A DNA stretch of 51,655 nucleotides from Candidatus Gastranaerophilales bacterium (GTDB lineage Bacteria > Cyanobacteriota > Vampirovibrionia > Gastranaerophilales > Gastranaerophilaceae): NCBI GenBank assembly GCA_910586855.1, contig CAJUJH010000001.1:1101116-1152770 (forward strand), read 5' to 3'. Below, one piece after another: positions 16,687 to 26,070 of the stretch. Position numbers and translations under genes: made by a program. Below the pieces are notes generated by a model. The model did no database searches. It was given only the letters and a program-made list of their open reading frames with translations, and had not been told where the DNA came from. Position 1 is the stretch's first letter; each line of letters begins with the position of its first letter.

Positions 16687-17145
16687 ATGAAAACAAATTT
16701 TCCAATAAAATTATTGCTGCTGTTTAGTATAATTTTGCTGCAGCAAAATGTTTTTGCAAAAAATTTATGCTCATGTAAATGCAGTTTTGATGATTTTTTT
16801 AGAGAAAATTATCAAAACTTACTGCAGCACTTATGCCCGAATGAAGAAAAAAAGAAAATTTTTGACACCTTATTTAATGCTTATTCCATAAAATTTAAAG
16901 GTCTTGATTATGAATACAAAAGCATTTGCGAGGAAATTATGCAAAATCAGGATGGCTGCATAACAGAAAAGAAAAAATACGTTAAATCTTTACCTGCAAT
17001 TGCAATAGATGAATATGATTCATTTTTAGATGATTTAAGCTTTGAAACATGCGGGGATGAGAATCTTGAAAATCCATCTATAAAGAAAAATAAGAAAAAA
17101 TACAGAAAACAGTTAAAAAAAATAATTGCAAAATATTGTAAATAA
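16687..17145 (+). CDS. Small secreted cysteine-rich protein, unknown function
   Basis: 152 residues. A classic signal peptide (Lys at 3 and 8, hydrophobic core LLLLFSIILL, cleavage near FA-K25) targets it to the periplasm or beyond. The mature part has eight cysteines (28, 30, 32, 50, 81, 91, 122, 151), including a CSCKC cluster at the new N-terminus, and a strongly basic C-terminus (KKNKKKYRKQLKKIIAK). An even number of cysteines suggests disulfides. I do not recognise the family. It stands alone between tRNA-Lys and the convergent valS gene. Confidence 0.75.
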   Translation: MKTNFPIKLLLLFSIILLQQNVFAKNLCSCKCSFDDFFRENYQNLLQHLCPNEEKKKIFDTLFNAYSIKFKGLDYEYKSICEEIMQNQDGCITEKKKYVKSLPAIAIDEYDSFLDDLSFETCGDENLENPSIKKNKKKYRKQLKKIIAKYCK

Positions 17146-17179
17146 AACGGGCACCAATTCTTAAAATCAATGCCCGTTT
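17145..17179. terminator. Bidirectional terminator between the secreted protein and valS
   Basis: AAACGGGCA / TGCCCGTTT with a 17-base loop, flanked by A/T on both sides, between two convergent stop codons. Confidence 0.75.
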
Positions 17180-17190
17180 ATTAGTATTTA

Positions 17191-19803
17191 TTATTTAAAA
17201 TTATTAATCAACTCCAAAATTTTATCTTCAGCGGATTTAATTTCTTCAATCCTTGCCTTCGTTGAATTTACAACATCTTCAGGTGCTGATGACACAAATT
17301 TAGGATTGTTTATCCTGCCTTCAAGAGATTGTCTTTCTTTCTGAAGCTTCTCAAGCTTCTTATTTTGTCTTGCAATCTCTTCTTCAACATCTACAACCCC
17401 TTTTAGAGGAACAATAATCTTAACATCCCCCACAACCACGCTTGCAGATTGTTTATCTGCAGCACTTGCAGGTTTAAATTCAACATTATCAACTTTTGCA
17501 AGGCGTTTAAGATATGGAAGTACAGGCTTAAATAAATCTTCCCCGCCATCAATTTGAATATTAATTTTAGCACCCGGAATCACATTAAATTCACTTCTGA
17601 TATTTCTTAAAGCACGAATGGCTTCAAACATAGTCTCCATTTGAGTTTTAGCATCAGCAAATTCCAGCTCGTCGCTGAATTTTGGAAATTCAGCTTTCAT
17701 TAAATAATCCGCATCTTTGTTTTGGGGCATTAACTGCCAAATTTTCTCAGTAATATGCGGCATTACAGGATGCAGCAGCCTTAAAAAATTATCCAATACA
17801 TACACAAGAACTGCTTCATTTTTTTCAATCTTTGAAAGCTCTACATACCAATCACAGTAGCTATTCCAAAAGAAATCATATAAAATTGAGGCTACTTCGC
17901 CGATTCTATAATTTTCAATATTCTCGCAAACTGATTTTATAGTATTATTTAACTCATTTAAAATCCACTTATCAGCAGCTGAAAGTTTTGCCATATCAAG
18001 CTTAAGCTCATCTTTAGATTTTGTTAAATTCATTAAAACAAAACGAGAAGCATTCCAGATTTTATTTGCAAAATTTCTGCCGTATTCAAATCTTTCATCA
18101 GAAAGCTTGATATCCTGACCACCGTAAGTACAAAGGCTTGCAAGGGTAAATCTTAAAGCATCGCAGCCGTATTTTTCAATCACTTCAACCGGGTCAATAG
18201 TATTTCCTTTGGATTTAGACATTTTTTGCCCGTTTTCATCCCTGATAAGCCCATGGATATAGACTGTAGAAAACGGTGCTTCGCCCGTAAATTCAAGCCC
18301 CATTGTAATCATTCTTGCAACCCAGAAAAAGATAATATCAAAACCAGTTACAAGGGTTGTAGTCGGATAAAACTTCTTATAATCAAGACTATCAGTATCA
18401 GGCCATCCCATTGTAGAAAACGGCCATAGCCCGCTTGAAAACCAGGTATCAAGTACATCTTTATCCTGTGTATAATTATTTGGGTCAGGATTTTCAAGCG
18501 CCACAACCATTTCACCGGTTTTATTATGATAATATGCAGGAATTTGATGTCCCCACCACAATTGACGTGAAATACACCAGTCACGGATATTTTCCATCCA
18601 CATCAAATAATTTTTCTCCCAGCGTTGGGGTACAAATTGAATTTTTCCGGTTCTAACTGCATCAATAGCCGGTTTTGCCAAAGGCTCCATTTTAACAAAC
18701 CACTGCTCTGATAAAAGCGGCTCAATTGTAGTGTTGCAGCGTTGACATTTGCCGACATTATGCTCATGTTCCGTTATCTTAACCAGCGCCTGCTGGGCTT
18801 TTAGCATCTCAACAGCCTTCTCGCGTGCTTCATATCTGTTTTTCCCATGAAGCTCCTGCGGTACCTCCTGTCTTGCTATCATTTTCCCTTGTTCATCAAT
18901 AACCTTAATAAACGGCAAATTATGGCGCCTCCCAACTTCAAAGTCGTTAGGGTCATGTGCAGGTGTAATTTTCAATGCACCGGTACCAAAAGATTTATCA
19001 ACATACTCATCTGCAATAATTGGAATCTCGCGCCCGGTAAGGGGTATAATGCATTTCTTTCCAATTAAATCTTTATATTTAAAGTCATTTGGGTTAACTG
19101 CAACCGCAACATCCCCAAACATAGTCTCAGGACGGGTTGTAGCTATTACTATTGCGCCCGGTTCATCCTTCAATGGATATGAAATTTCCCACAAATGTCC
19201 ATTTTCTGTTTCATATTCTGTTTCAATATCAGAAATAGCGCTCTGGCAGCGCGGACACCAGTTAACTATGTAGGAACCCTTGTATATCAAGCCTTTTTTA
19301 TAAAGGTCAACAAAAACTTTTTTAACTGCTTTTGAACACCCATCATCAAGGGTAAAGCGTTTTCTGGATAAGTCAAAACTGGCACCTAAAAGCTTACATT
19401 GTTCCAATATTCTGTCTTTATGACTATTTGCCCAATCCCAGGTAACTTTTAAAAATTCCTCTCTTCCAAGGTCATGGCGGGTTTTACCTTCTTTTGCAAG
19501 CTGTTTTTCAACAACATTTTGTGTTGCAATCCCGGCATGGTCACATCCCGGCATCCAAAGCACCTCTTTTTGCTGCATTCTGTTGTATCGAACTAAAACA
19601 TCCTGCAAGGTTTCATCAAGCGCATGCCCCATATGCAAGATTCCTGTCACGTTCGGGGGTGGTATAACTATTGAATAAGCAGGCTTTTGAGAAGTATTAT
19701 CAGCCCTAAAACAGGAATTATCCTCCCAAAATTTATATATTTCTTTTTCGGTTTCTCTTGCTTCATATTGAGTTGGTAAATTTTGAATATCAGAATTTGT
19801 CAT
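17191..19803 (-). CDS. valS: Valyl-tRNA synthetase
   Basis: 870 residues, as expected for ValRS, the class I enzyme that charges tRNA-Val. PPPNVTGILHMGHALD (HIGH motif, residues 48-63), the editing-domain segments (ATTRPETMFGDVAV, TPAHDPNDFEVG), a DTWFSSGLWPFS segment and KMSKSKGN give the complete catalytic and proofreading set. The C-terminus has the ValRS coiled-coil arm (EEEIARQNKKLEKLQKERQ). I place the start at the ATG at 19803 (MTNSDIQN) because GGGG lies six bases upstream; an in-frame ATG at 19815 has no ribosome site. Monocistronic. Confidence 0.96.
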   Translation of the reverse strand: MTNSDIQNLPTQYEARETEKEIYKFWEDNSCFRADNTSQKPAYSIVIPPPNVTGILHMGHALDETLQDVLVRYNRMQQKEVLWMPGCDHAGIATQNVVEKQLAKEGKTRHDLGREEFLKVTWDWANSHKDRILEQCKLLGASFDLSRKRFTLDDGCSKAVKKVFVDLYKKGLIYKGSYIVNWCPRCQSAISDIETEYETENGHLWEISYPLKDEPGAIVIATTRPETMFGDVAVAVNPNDFKYKDLIGKKCIIPLTGREIPIIADEYVDKSFGTGALKITPAHDPNDFEVGRRHNLPFIKVIDEQGKMIARQEVPQELHGKNRYEAREKAVEMLKAQQALVKITEHEHNVGKCQRCNTTIEPLLSEQWFVKMEPLAKPAIDAVRTGKIQFVPQRWEKNYLMWMENIRDWCISRQLWWGHQIPAYYHNKTGEMVVALENPDPNNYTQDKDVLDTWFSSGLWPFSTMGWPDTDSLDYKKFYPTTTLVTGFDIIFFWVARMITMGLEFTGEAPFSTVYIHGLIRDENGQKMSKSKGNTIDPVEVIEKYGCDALRFTLASLCTYGGQDIKLSDERFEYGRNFANKIWNASRFVLMNLTKSKDELKLDMAKLSAADKWILNELNNTIKSVCENIENYRIGEVASILYDFFWNSYCDWYVELSKIEKNEAVLVYVLDNFLRLLHPVMPHITEKIWQLMPQNKDADYLMKAEFPKFSDELEFADAKTQMETMFEAIRALRNIRSEFNVIPGAKINIQIDGGEDLFKPVLPYLKRLAKVDNVEFKPASAADKQSASVVVGDVKIIVPLKGVVDVEEEIARQNKKLEKLQKERQSLEGRINNPKFVSSAPEDVVNSTKARIEEIKSAEDKILELINNFK

Positions 19804-19891
19804 ACTTTTCCCCATTTTTAATTTTTTATATTGAATAAAATAACATAAAAGCATTAGACAATAAAGTATTACCCAGAAAGTGTATTATTTT

Positions 19892-19920
19892 TTGAGCAAC
19901 ATTTTATTACCCTGTAGAAT
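19892..19920 (+). promoter_or_regulatory. Promoter-like element abutting the tolC-family ATG
   Basis: TTGAGC at 19892-19897, a 17-base spacer, TAGAAT at 19915-19920. The hexamer touches the ATG at 19921, so the predicted +1 would fall inside the coding sequence; either it is fortuitous or the annotated start is wrong. Confidence 0.35.
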
Positions 19921-21363
19921 ATGAAAAGATGGGCAATTAAAGCTTTTTTAATATTAATTTTATTCCTGTTTGGCTCAAAAACAGATGCTCACAAGGGAAT
20001 TATTGATGATGACATAACTCCGCTTAATGCCTACTGCGAAAGCTGTAAGGAAGAAAAAGATGTAGATGTCGGCGCCGAAATTATGGAACATTTCAAACAA
20101 AGTCCGCTGCCGGTAAGCCTCGATGAGTGTATAGGAACCGCGCTTTTAAATAACTTTAATATAAAAGTGGCACATTCAGATTATATAAGTTCAAAATGGC
20201 TGCATAAAAACGCTTTGGCACAATTCTTGCCGGAAGTAAGCTTTCAAGGATACAGTATTTATTATAAAGGTCACGTTCTGGTTGGCGGAGTAGTACCTGA
20301 TACAGTAGAAGAATTAGCACTATCAGGCTCATTAAATGTTACGCATGACCTGACAAAAGGCGGAGAACAAATATTTGAAGCAAAAGCCCGTAAATTTAAA
20401 GCCAGAGCAGATTTGAACAATCTGGATTTTACAAAAGATGAAATAATTCTGGAAACTTCAAGAAAATATTATGAACTTTTAAGAGCCAAAATAAGTATAG
20501 AAATACAATTAAAAAATCTTTATGAAAGAACAGCACAATTAAAATTAACACAAAACCTTATGGAAGCAGGGCTTGGTACAAGATTTGATGTTGTAAGGTC
20601 AAAAAGCGAACAGGCGCTTGCCGAACAAAATTTAATAAAATTTCTGGAACAATTCAGAACAGCGCAGGCAGCACTGGCAAATATTATGGGTATTGAAGTT
20701 TCTACGTCCCTTTTTCCAATTGAAAATGAAGTAAAACCCTTTATTTTAGTGGATGAAACCCTGACACCCGAAGATTTATTTAAAGTTGCAGAGTTTTCAA
20801 GAGATGATGTTAAAACAGCAGAAAACAACATAAAAACATTGAAAGAACAAAAATACAAAGTTTATACAGAATTTATCCCCAAACCAAGAATTTTATACCA
20901 AGGGCAATTTCAAGGTACAGCAAGAGCTGGTGTGTATTCTAATAACGTTCTAGGCGCCTATTTAGATGTTCCGATAGGTTCACGCCTTGGGGTTGGTACA
21001 ATAACAAAAGTAAACAGCATTCAAGCGCAAATAGATAGTGCCTCATATAATTTAGAACAGCTTTTAAGGACAATTAAAGAAAACATAATTTCTGATTACT
21101 ATAGCGCCGAGCTCCTGAAAGAGAGAATAGAAATAGCTAAAAAACAAGTAACATACGCAACAGACAGTGTTAAATTAGCAGAATTAAGGCTGGATGCAGG
21201 AGAAGGAATATTAATTGATGTAATACAGGCACAAACCATTAAAAATAATGCGAGAATTGAACTTTTAAGTACAATTGTAGACTACAATATAAATCAAATT
21301 CAGCTTTTATATGACAATGGGACAATATCTTACGAAAACATTACAAAAAATTACAACCCATAA
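19921..21363 (+). CDS. TolC-family outer membrane efflux/secretion protein
   Basis: 480 residues with a signal peptide (about 1-23, core AFLILILFLF). The mature protein is the two-repeat outer-membrane-factor type, with long helices containing the usual segments (SLDECIGTALLNNFNIKVA near the start, NLMEAGLGTRFDVVRSKSE and RLDAGEGILIDVIQAQT at equivalent positions of the two repeats). Such proteins form trimeric channels for type I secretion or multidrug efflux. No inner-membrane ABC or RND partner and no membrane-fusion protein is adjacent; the next gene is the acidic EF-hand protein lacking a signal peptide. The start has no Shine-Dalgarno and a promoter-like hexamer touches it, so the exact start is uncertain. 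Confidence 0.88.
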   Translation: MKRWAIKAFLILILFLFGSKTDAHKGIIDDDITPLNAYCESCKEEKDVDVGAEIMEHFKQSPLPVSLDECIGTALLNNFNIKVAHSDYISSKWLHKNALAQFLPEVSFQGYSIYYKGHVLVGGVVPDTVEELALSGSLNVTHDLTKGGEQIFEAKARKFKARADLNNLDFTKDEIILETSRKYYELLRAKISIEIQLKNLYERTAQLKLTQNLMEAGLGTRFDVVRSKSEQALAEQNLIKFLEQFRTAQAALANIMGIEVSTSLFPIENEVKPFILVDETLTPEDLFKVAEFSRDDVKTAENNIKTLKEQKYKVYTEFIPKPRILYQGQFQGTARAGVYSNNVLGAYLDVPIGSRLGVGTITKVNSIQAQIDSASYNLEQLLRTIKENIISDYYSAELLKERIEIAKKQVTYATDSVKLAELRLDAGEGILIDVIQAQTIKNNARIELLSTIVDYNINQIQLLYDNGTISYENITKNYNP

Positions 21364-21592
21364 AATTTCAGCTAAAACATTACATCTTATATTTTTATTT
21401 TTACTTAAAAATTTATAAAGCAAACTTTACAATACATAAAACATATATACTAGTACAAAAATAAAAATCAAGTTATATCTATATTTTCAGGTTTTAGATT
21501 AAGTTTTGTAACAAAAATAGTATATTCTGAAATCATACTATTTAAATCGTTTTTATATAAATGTAAGTAACCTGAAGTGAAAGGGCAAAAAA

Positions 21593-23293
21593 ATGTCAGT
21601 AGGTACAACAGATTTAATGGCTAGAATTACTTCATCAGCAGCATTCACAAATGCAGCTGGCAACAATACACACGGTGAAGGCGAAACCATTACAGAATTT
21701 TTAAGCTTTGATGCTAACGGAAATAATATCCAAGTAAAAGATTCAGACAATGAAACATTTAATTTATCTTTAACAGCTCTTGCTGAACAAGTTGGAATGA
21801 CAGTTGAACAACTTAAAGCAGAATTAGGTGTTGATACACTTGAAGGTGCTGAAGGCGCTGGTAAAGCAGAAGGTACAACAGAAGCATCTGCAGTAAACGG
21901 TGCAAATTCAGAAGCAATTCAAAAAGAAATCGATGCATTAAATGCTGATAAACAAGAATCTATGGAAACATTAAAAGCTCTTGAAACAACTATTAAAGAT
22001 TTAACCGAAACCATTGAGAAAAAACTTGAAGATGCTGCTAAAAAACAAGCGATAAAAATTGAAGAACATCAAGAAGAAGTTGAAAAAGCAATTGCAGAAA
22101 ACGTAAAAGGCTACATTGATGCAAGCAAAACCAATGAACCAATGTCAAAAGAACAATTGCAATCAAATATCAAATCTTCAATTGCAGGTATTGACGGCAT
22201 TCCTCAAGGTGCAGATGATGTTATTTCAAACCTTTTCACAATCAACAACGAATTAGGATTACTTGATGCAAATCTTGCAAAAGTTAAAAACTTAACAGAC
22301 CATGTGCAAGACATTGATTGCCAGCTTGAAACAAAAGGTGCTGAATTAGAAGCAGCAAAACAAGCTGAAGCTGCTGCAGCTCAATCAAAAAGCTGTGACC
22401 CAATTGGTTTCCAAATGGAAACTGCTGCAGGCGAAGCAATGCAGGTAGACTTCTTTGTAGATAGAGACGGCGACGGTCAAATTACCGATGCAAGTGAATT
22501 TTTAGGCGCTACTGCTGATGCACAAGGCAAAGACGGCTGGTCTGAAATGTTAGCATTAAATACAGACGGCAACGACACAATTGACAGCGATGAATTAAAA
22601 GCAAACGACCAATTAAAAGTAATGGTAACAATTGGCGGCAAACAAGAAGCAATGTCAGTAGCAGATTTTGAAGCTCAATACGGCGAAATTGAAATCAACG
22701 CAAACAAAGATGCTCAAACAAATACAGCAGTTGGTCCAAATAACTTTGGCGATAGCAAATATGACAACCAAATGTTAGGTTCATTCGGTTTAACAGTTGG
22801 CGGACAAGCACTTACCGGTTACCAAACAAAAGATGATGTTGAATATTTGGAAGATAACTACAATTTCTCATCAGGTGCAGCACTTGGTGCAGATGGAGCA
22901 GCACTTCTTCAAGCAGCACAAGGCAAAGAAAATGTTGATGGTGTTGAAGCAGTTGATGGCGTTGAAGCTTCCGAAGAATTGCAACACTTTGTAGATTTCT
23001 ACGAAACTTACAGCGAACAAGCAAAAGAATTAAGAGAACAGCTAGAAAATCTTTGGACAATGCAAGGCTTAAATGATGAATATATTGAATTAATTGATAA
23101 ATCAGCATTCATCGTAGCTGAAAACCAAGTAAAAGATGTTAAAATCGAAGCTGAAGATGGTGCCGAAGGCGCTGAAGGCGAAGATGAAACTGAAATGGGC
23201 GTAGATGCCGTAGGTGAAGCTGAAAACGCTGGCAACCAAGAAGCTGAAGAAGATAAAAAAGAAAAGAAAGAAGAAGAAACAGCATTAGTTTAA
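21593..23293 (+). CDS. Large acidic EF-hand/coiled-coil protein, unknown function
   Basis: 566 residues, very acidic, with no signal peptide. Residues about 105-175 are a Glu/Lys-rich coiled coil; 230-265 is a second one. Two Ca-binding-type loops follow: D290-RDGDGQITDASE-F303 and N323-TDGNDTIDSDE-L335. The C-terminus is a low-complexity Ala/Glu/Lys tail. Codon choice is uniform (GCA, GAA, AAA, ACA), suggesting high expression. The start ATG at 21593 has GAAAGGG about 7 bases upstream after an untranslated leader of up to 229 bases. A terminator follows. It lies directly after a TolC-family gene, which would fit a type I secretion substrate, but no C-terminal signal is obvious. Family not recognised. 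Confidence 0.8.
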   Translation: MSVGTTDLMARITSSAAFTNAAGNNTHGEGETITEFLSFDANGNNIQVKDSDNETFNLSLTALAEQVGMTVEQLKAELGVDTLEGAEGAGKAEGTTEASAVNGANSEAIQKEIDALNADKQESMETLKALETTIKDLTETIEKKLEDAAKKQAIKIEEHQEEVEKAIAENVKGYIDASKTNEPMSKEQLQSNIKSSIAGIDGIPQGADDVISNLFTINNELGLLDANLAKVKNLTDHVQDIDCQLETKGAELEAAKQAEAAAAQSKSCDPIGFQMETAAGEAMQVDFFVDRDGDGQITDASEFLGATADAQGKDGWSEMLALNTDGNDTIDSDELKANDQLKVMVTIGGKQEAMSVADFEAQYGEIEINANKDAQTNTAVGPNNFGDSKYDNQMLGSFGLTVGGQALTGYQTKDDVEYLEDNYNFSSGAALGADGAALLQAAQGKENVDGVEAVDGVEASEELQHFVDFYETYSEQAKELREQLENLWTMQGLNDEYIELIDKSAFIVAENQVKDVKIEAEDGAEGAEGEDETEMGVDAVGEAENAGNQEAEEDKKEKKEEETALV

Positions 23294-23314
23294 TCTAAAA
23301 AATAAATTTAATTC

Positions 23315-23350
23315 AAAAACGCCCAAAAGATAATACTTAAGGGCGTTTTT
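23315..23350 (+). terminator. Terminator after the EF-hand protein
   Basis: AAAAACGCCC / GGGCGTTTTT with a 16-base loop, 21 bases after the stop. Confidence 0.85.
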
Positions 23351-23410
23351 GAGTATTTATATATTTTATGATATACTAATAGAATACTTTAGTTTGTTTA
23401 AGGTGTCTGT

Positions 23411-24517
23411 ATGAATTTTTTTATGAAAAAGATGTTATCATTAATAGCCTTTATTACATTTTTTGCTGCTGCTCCGGCATTTTCAGCAGAAGCTTCATTG
23501 GATGAAATGATAGGACAAATGATTATACTTGGCTTCAAGGGAAACAGCACCTTATCAAAAGGCTTTAGAGAAGTCTCCAATGATTTAAAAGAAGGAAAAA
23601 TCTCAGGTGTAATATTTTTTGAAGACAATATAAAAAACAAAGAGCATTTAGATGAAATGACTCAAATTTTATACAGTACAAGAATGGCGGCAAGACCATT
23701 TATAGCAATTGATATGGAAGGCGGACAAGTCCAAAGAATGAACGCTGAAAACGGATTTATTAATTATCCGTCAGCAAAGAAAATGGCTGAAGAGTATGAT
23801 ATTAAAAAAGCCGGCGAATTATACTCGGATATGGCGCAAACACTGAGTAGCAGCCTATTTAATGTAAATTTTGCCCCATGTGTTGATTTAGATTTAAATG
23901 AAAATTCTATACTTCATAAAAAAGAAAGAAGTTATTCAAGCGACCCGAATAAAGTAACACTTTATGCTTATGAATTTATAAAAGCGCACAGTGACAAAGC
24001 AATCGTAACTGCTTTAAAACATTTCCCAGGACATGGAAGTGTTTCTGAAGATACGCATTTAAATTTTGCTGATGCCACAGCAACACATAAAGATGAAGAG
24101 CTTTTACCATATGAAAATTTGATGTTTAAAAACGACCTTCAGATGGTCATGGTATCTCACATTTTTGACAGTAATTACGATGAAATTTATCCTGCAAGTC
24201 TTTCATATGAAACAATTGGAAAACTTTTAAGACGAAATATGAATTTTAACGGGGTTGTTGTTACAGATGACCTTGATATGGGTGCAATAAGACAAAATTA
24301 TGACCTTGAAGAAACCGTAATACAGGCGGTAAATGCCGGAAATGACATTTTACTTTTTTCAAACAGAGAACGTCATAATCCAAATTTAGCTGATGACATT
24401 AATAAAATAATTAAAAATGCAATTTTAGATGGACTTATTGAACCTTCCAGGATTCAAGAATCATATGACAGAATTATAAAATTAAAGAAAACCATAGTTG
24501 CAAGCGAGAAAAAATAA
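23411..24517 (+). CDS. nagZ: Secreted GH3 beta-N-acetylhexosaminidase (NagZ-like)
   Basis: 368 residues. A signal peptide (1-26, ending AFSA) puts it in the periplasm, unlike the cytoplasmic NagZ of E. coli. The GH3 core is complete: FIAIDMEGGQVQR, the KHFPGHG motif near 203-209 followed by the conserved D-T-H (SEDTHLN), and the nucleophile Asp in GVVVTDDLDMGAI near 284-288. The KHFPGHG(S/D)xxDxH loop is diagnostic of the GlcNAc-specific enzymes that trim muropeptides. AAGGTG lies 7 bases before the ATG at 23411. A role in wall recycling or glycan foraging is likely. No ampicillin-type regulator is nearby. Confidence 0.88.
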   Translation: MNFFMKKMLSLIAFITFFAAAPAFSAEASLDEMIGQMIILGFKGNSTLSKGFREVSNDLKEGKISGVIFFEDNIKNKEHLDEMTQILYSTRMAARPFIAIDMEGGQVQRMNAENGFINYPSAKKMAEEYDIKKAGELYSDMAQTLSSSLFNVNFAPCVDLDLNENSILHKKERSYSSDPNKVTLYAYEFIKAHSDKAIVTALKHFPGHGSVSEDTHLNFADATATHKDEELLPYENLMFKNDLQMVMVSHIFDSNYDEIYPASLSYETIGKLLRRNMNFNGVVVTDDLDMGAIRQNYDLEETVIQAVNAGNDILLFSNRERHNPNLADDINKIIKNAILDGLIEPSRIQESYDRIIKLKKTIVASEKK

Positions 24518-24842
24518 AATAATTAAAATTCTCTTGTTTTATGTTAAAAAACAGATTTAGAGCACATTTATAAGGTATAAAATCGTCAAATACCTTATTA
24601 CAAGTAGGGTTTAGTATATTTTTTGCATAAAATACTTAAAATATGCTTAATTAATGTATTTCAACCGTTAGAAATTCTAAAAAGACAGATACTCCAAGAA
24701 TTTTTAAGAATTTATTCCAGAAAAAGAAACCGATTTTAAGTATAAATAAAATAAAAAAACAGTCAAAATCCTTGAGATGAAAGCCTTTCTCACGTGCAAA
24801 ACCGCTTAAAAATAAGTATTTGAAAGACTTTTAGGCTATTTT

Positions 24843-24871
24843 ATACTGTATATATATTTTATATACAGTAT
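24843..24871. repeat. Inverted repeat ATACTGTATATA / TATATACAGTAT
   Basis: Perfect 12-base arms around a 5-base A/T spacer. Its right half (TATATATTTTATATAC, 24851-24866) is repeated exactly at 24903-24918. It may be a hairpin or a protein-binding site. Confidence 0.8.
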
Positions 24872-24929
24872 TTTCGACACAATTTTTTCAAACATATAAG
24901 AATATATATTTTATATACTGCTTTATAAA

Positions 24930-24961
24930 AAATTTTCCGCAGTTTGTTCTGCGGAAAATTT
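24930..24961. terminator. Bidirectional terminator upstream of the GGGtGRT gene end
   Basis: AAATTTTCCGCA / TGCGGAAAATTT with an 8-base loop; A/T-rich on both flanks. It can end the minus-strand GGGtGRT transcript. Confidence 0.8.
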
Positions 24962-24995
24962 GTAAAGTTTTATTTATAAAACTTAATTAACTTAA

Positions 24996-25994
24996 CTATT
25001 TTAAAGCATTTTCAACTGCAACAGCAACTGCTACCGTAGCACCTACCATCGGGTTGTTGCCCATACCGATAACGCCCATCATCTCAACGTGAGCAGGAAC
25101 AGAAGATGAACCTGCAAACTGAGCATCACCGTGCATTCTGCCCATAGTATCAGTCATACCATATGAAGCAGGACCTGCAGCCATATTATCAGGGTGAAGA
25201 GTTCTTCCTGTACCGCCGCCTGATGCTACAGAGAAGTATTGTCTGCCATTTTCATAGCACCATTTTTTATATGTACCTGCAACAGGGTGTTGGAATCTTG
25301 TCGGGTTAGTTGAGTTACCTGTAATAGAAACGTCAACGCCTTCTGAAATCATAATTGCAACACCTTCGGATACATCATCTGCACCGTAAACTTTAACTTT
25401 TGATTTTTCACCGTTTGAAAATGGTGTTTCTTTAACAACGTTCAATTTGCCTGTTTTATAGTCATATTGGGTTTCAACATGGGTAAAGCCGTTAATTCTT
25501 GAAATAATATAAGCAGCATCTTTACCAAGACCGTTTAATATTACTCTTAAAGGTTCTTTTCTAACTTTATTAGCGTTTCTTGCAATACCGATAGCACCTT
25601 CTGCAGCTGCAAATGATTCATGACCTGCTAAGAAACAGAAACATTTTGTTTCTTCACGAAGAAGCATAGCACCTAAGTTACCATGCCCGATACCAACTTT
25701 TCTTGTATCGCCAACTGAACCGGGAACTGCAAATGCCTGCAATCCTAAGCCGATAGCTTCAGCTGCATCAGCTGCTGATTTGCAATCTTTTTTAATTGCA
25801 ATGGCACAGCCAAGAGTATAAGCCCAAACAGCATTTTCAAATGCAATTGGCTGAATACCTTTAACAATTTCTTCAACATTGATTCCCTTTGAAAGGCACA
25901 ATGCTTGCACATCTTCAAGGGATTTAAAGCCGTATTCAGCTAAAACTTTATCAAGTTTAGCCTGACGTCTATCTTGTCCTTCAAATTTTATCAT
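24996..25994 (-). CDS. GGGtGRT-family protein
   Basis: 332 residues. The name-giving motif appears as SVASGGGTGRTLHP; the protein is rich in Gly and Ala and contains many conserved-looking Cys/His segments (CFCFLAGHESFAAAEGA, GIGHGNLGAML, TNPTRFQHPVAG). The family is widespread in anaerobes and, as I recall, is regularly found next to the NifU-like scaffold gene that also precedes it here; its biochemical role is not known to me. The start at 25994 is chosen over an upstream ATG because AAGGA lies about 8 bases before it. It is 76 bases downstream of the NifU-like gene and probably co-transcribed. Confidence 0.88.
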   Translation of the reverse strand: MIKFEGQDRRQAKLDKVLAEYGFKSLEDVQALCLSKGINVEEIVKGIQPIAFENAVWAYTLGCAIAIKKDCKSAADAAEAIGLGLQAFAVPGSVGDTRKVGIGHGNLGAMLLREETKCFCFLAGHESFAAAEGAIGIARNANKVRKEPLRVILNGLGKDAAYIISRINGFTHVETQYDYKTGKLNVVKETPFSNGEKSKVKVYGADDVSEGVAIMISEGVDVSITGNSTNPTRFQHPVAGTYKKWCYENGRQYFSVASGGGTGRTLHPDNMAAGPASYGMTDTMGRMHGDAQFAGSSSVPAHVEMMGVIGMGNNPMVGATVAVAVAVENALK

Positions 25995-26070
25995 ATTAAT
26001 TTTCCTTATAATTTTATTTATTAAACTGGATTGTAGGAAACACACAAAGGAGTTTCCTTAAAATGACGGG

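Larger units (their letters stand above)
24518..24995. other. 478-base gene-free region between convergent genes
   Basis: No convincing coding frame. It holds a perfect 9-base hairpin (ATAAGGTAT / ATACCTTAT, 24570-24598), a 12-base inverted repeat (24843-24871), a 16-base direct repeat (24851-24866 and 24903-24918), and the strong terminator at 24930-24961. An sRNA gene or a decayed locus is possible; nothing proves either. Confidence 0.6.

Noticed and set aside
21364..21592. Riboswitch in the leader of the EF-hand gene
   Set aside because: No recognisable aptamer or terminator/antiterminator pair could be drawn.
24843..24871. LexA-like (SOS box) element
   Set aside because: The half-sites resemble the E. 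coli LexA consensus, but the spacing is CTG-N17-CAG, not N10, and it lies between convergent gene ends, not at a promoter.
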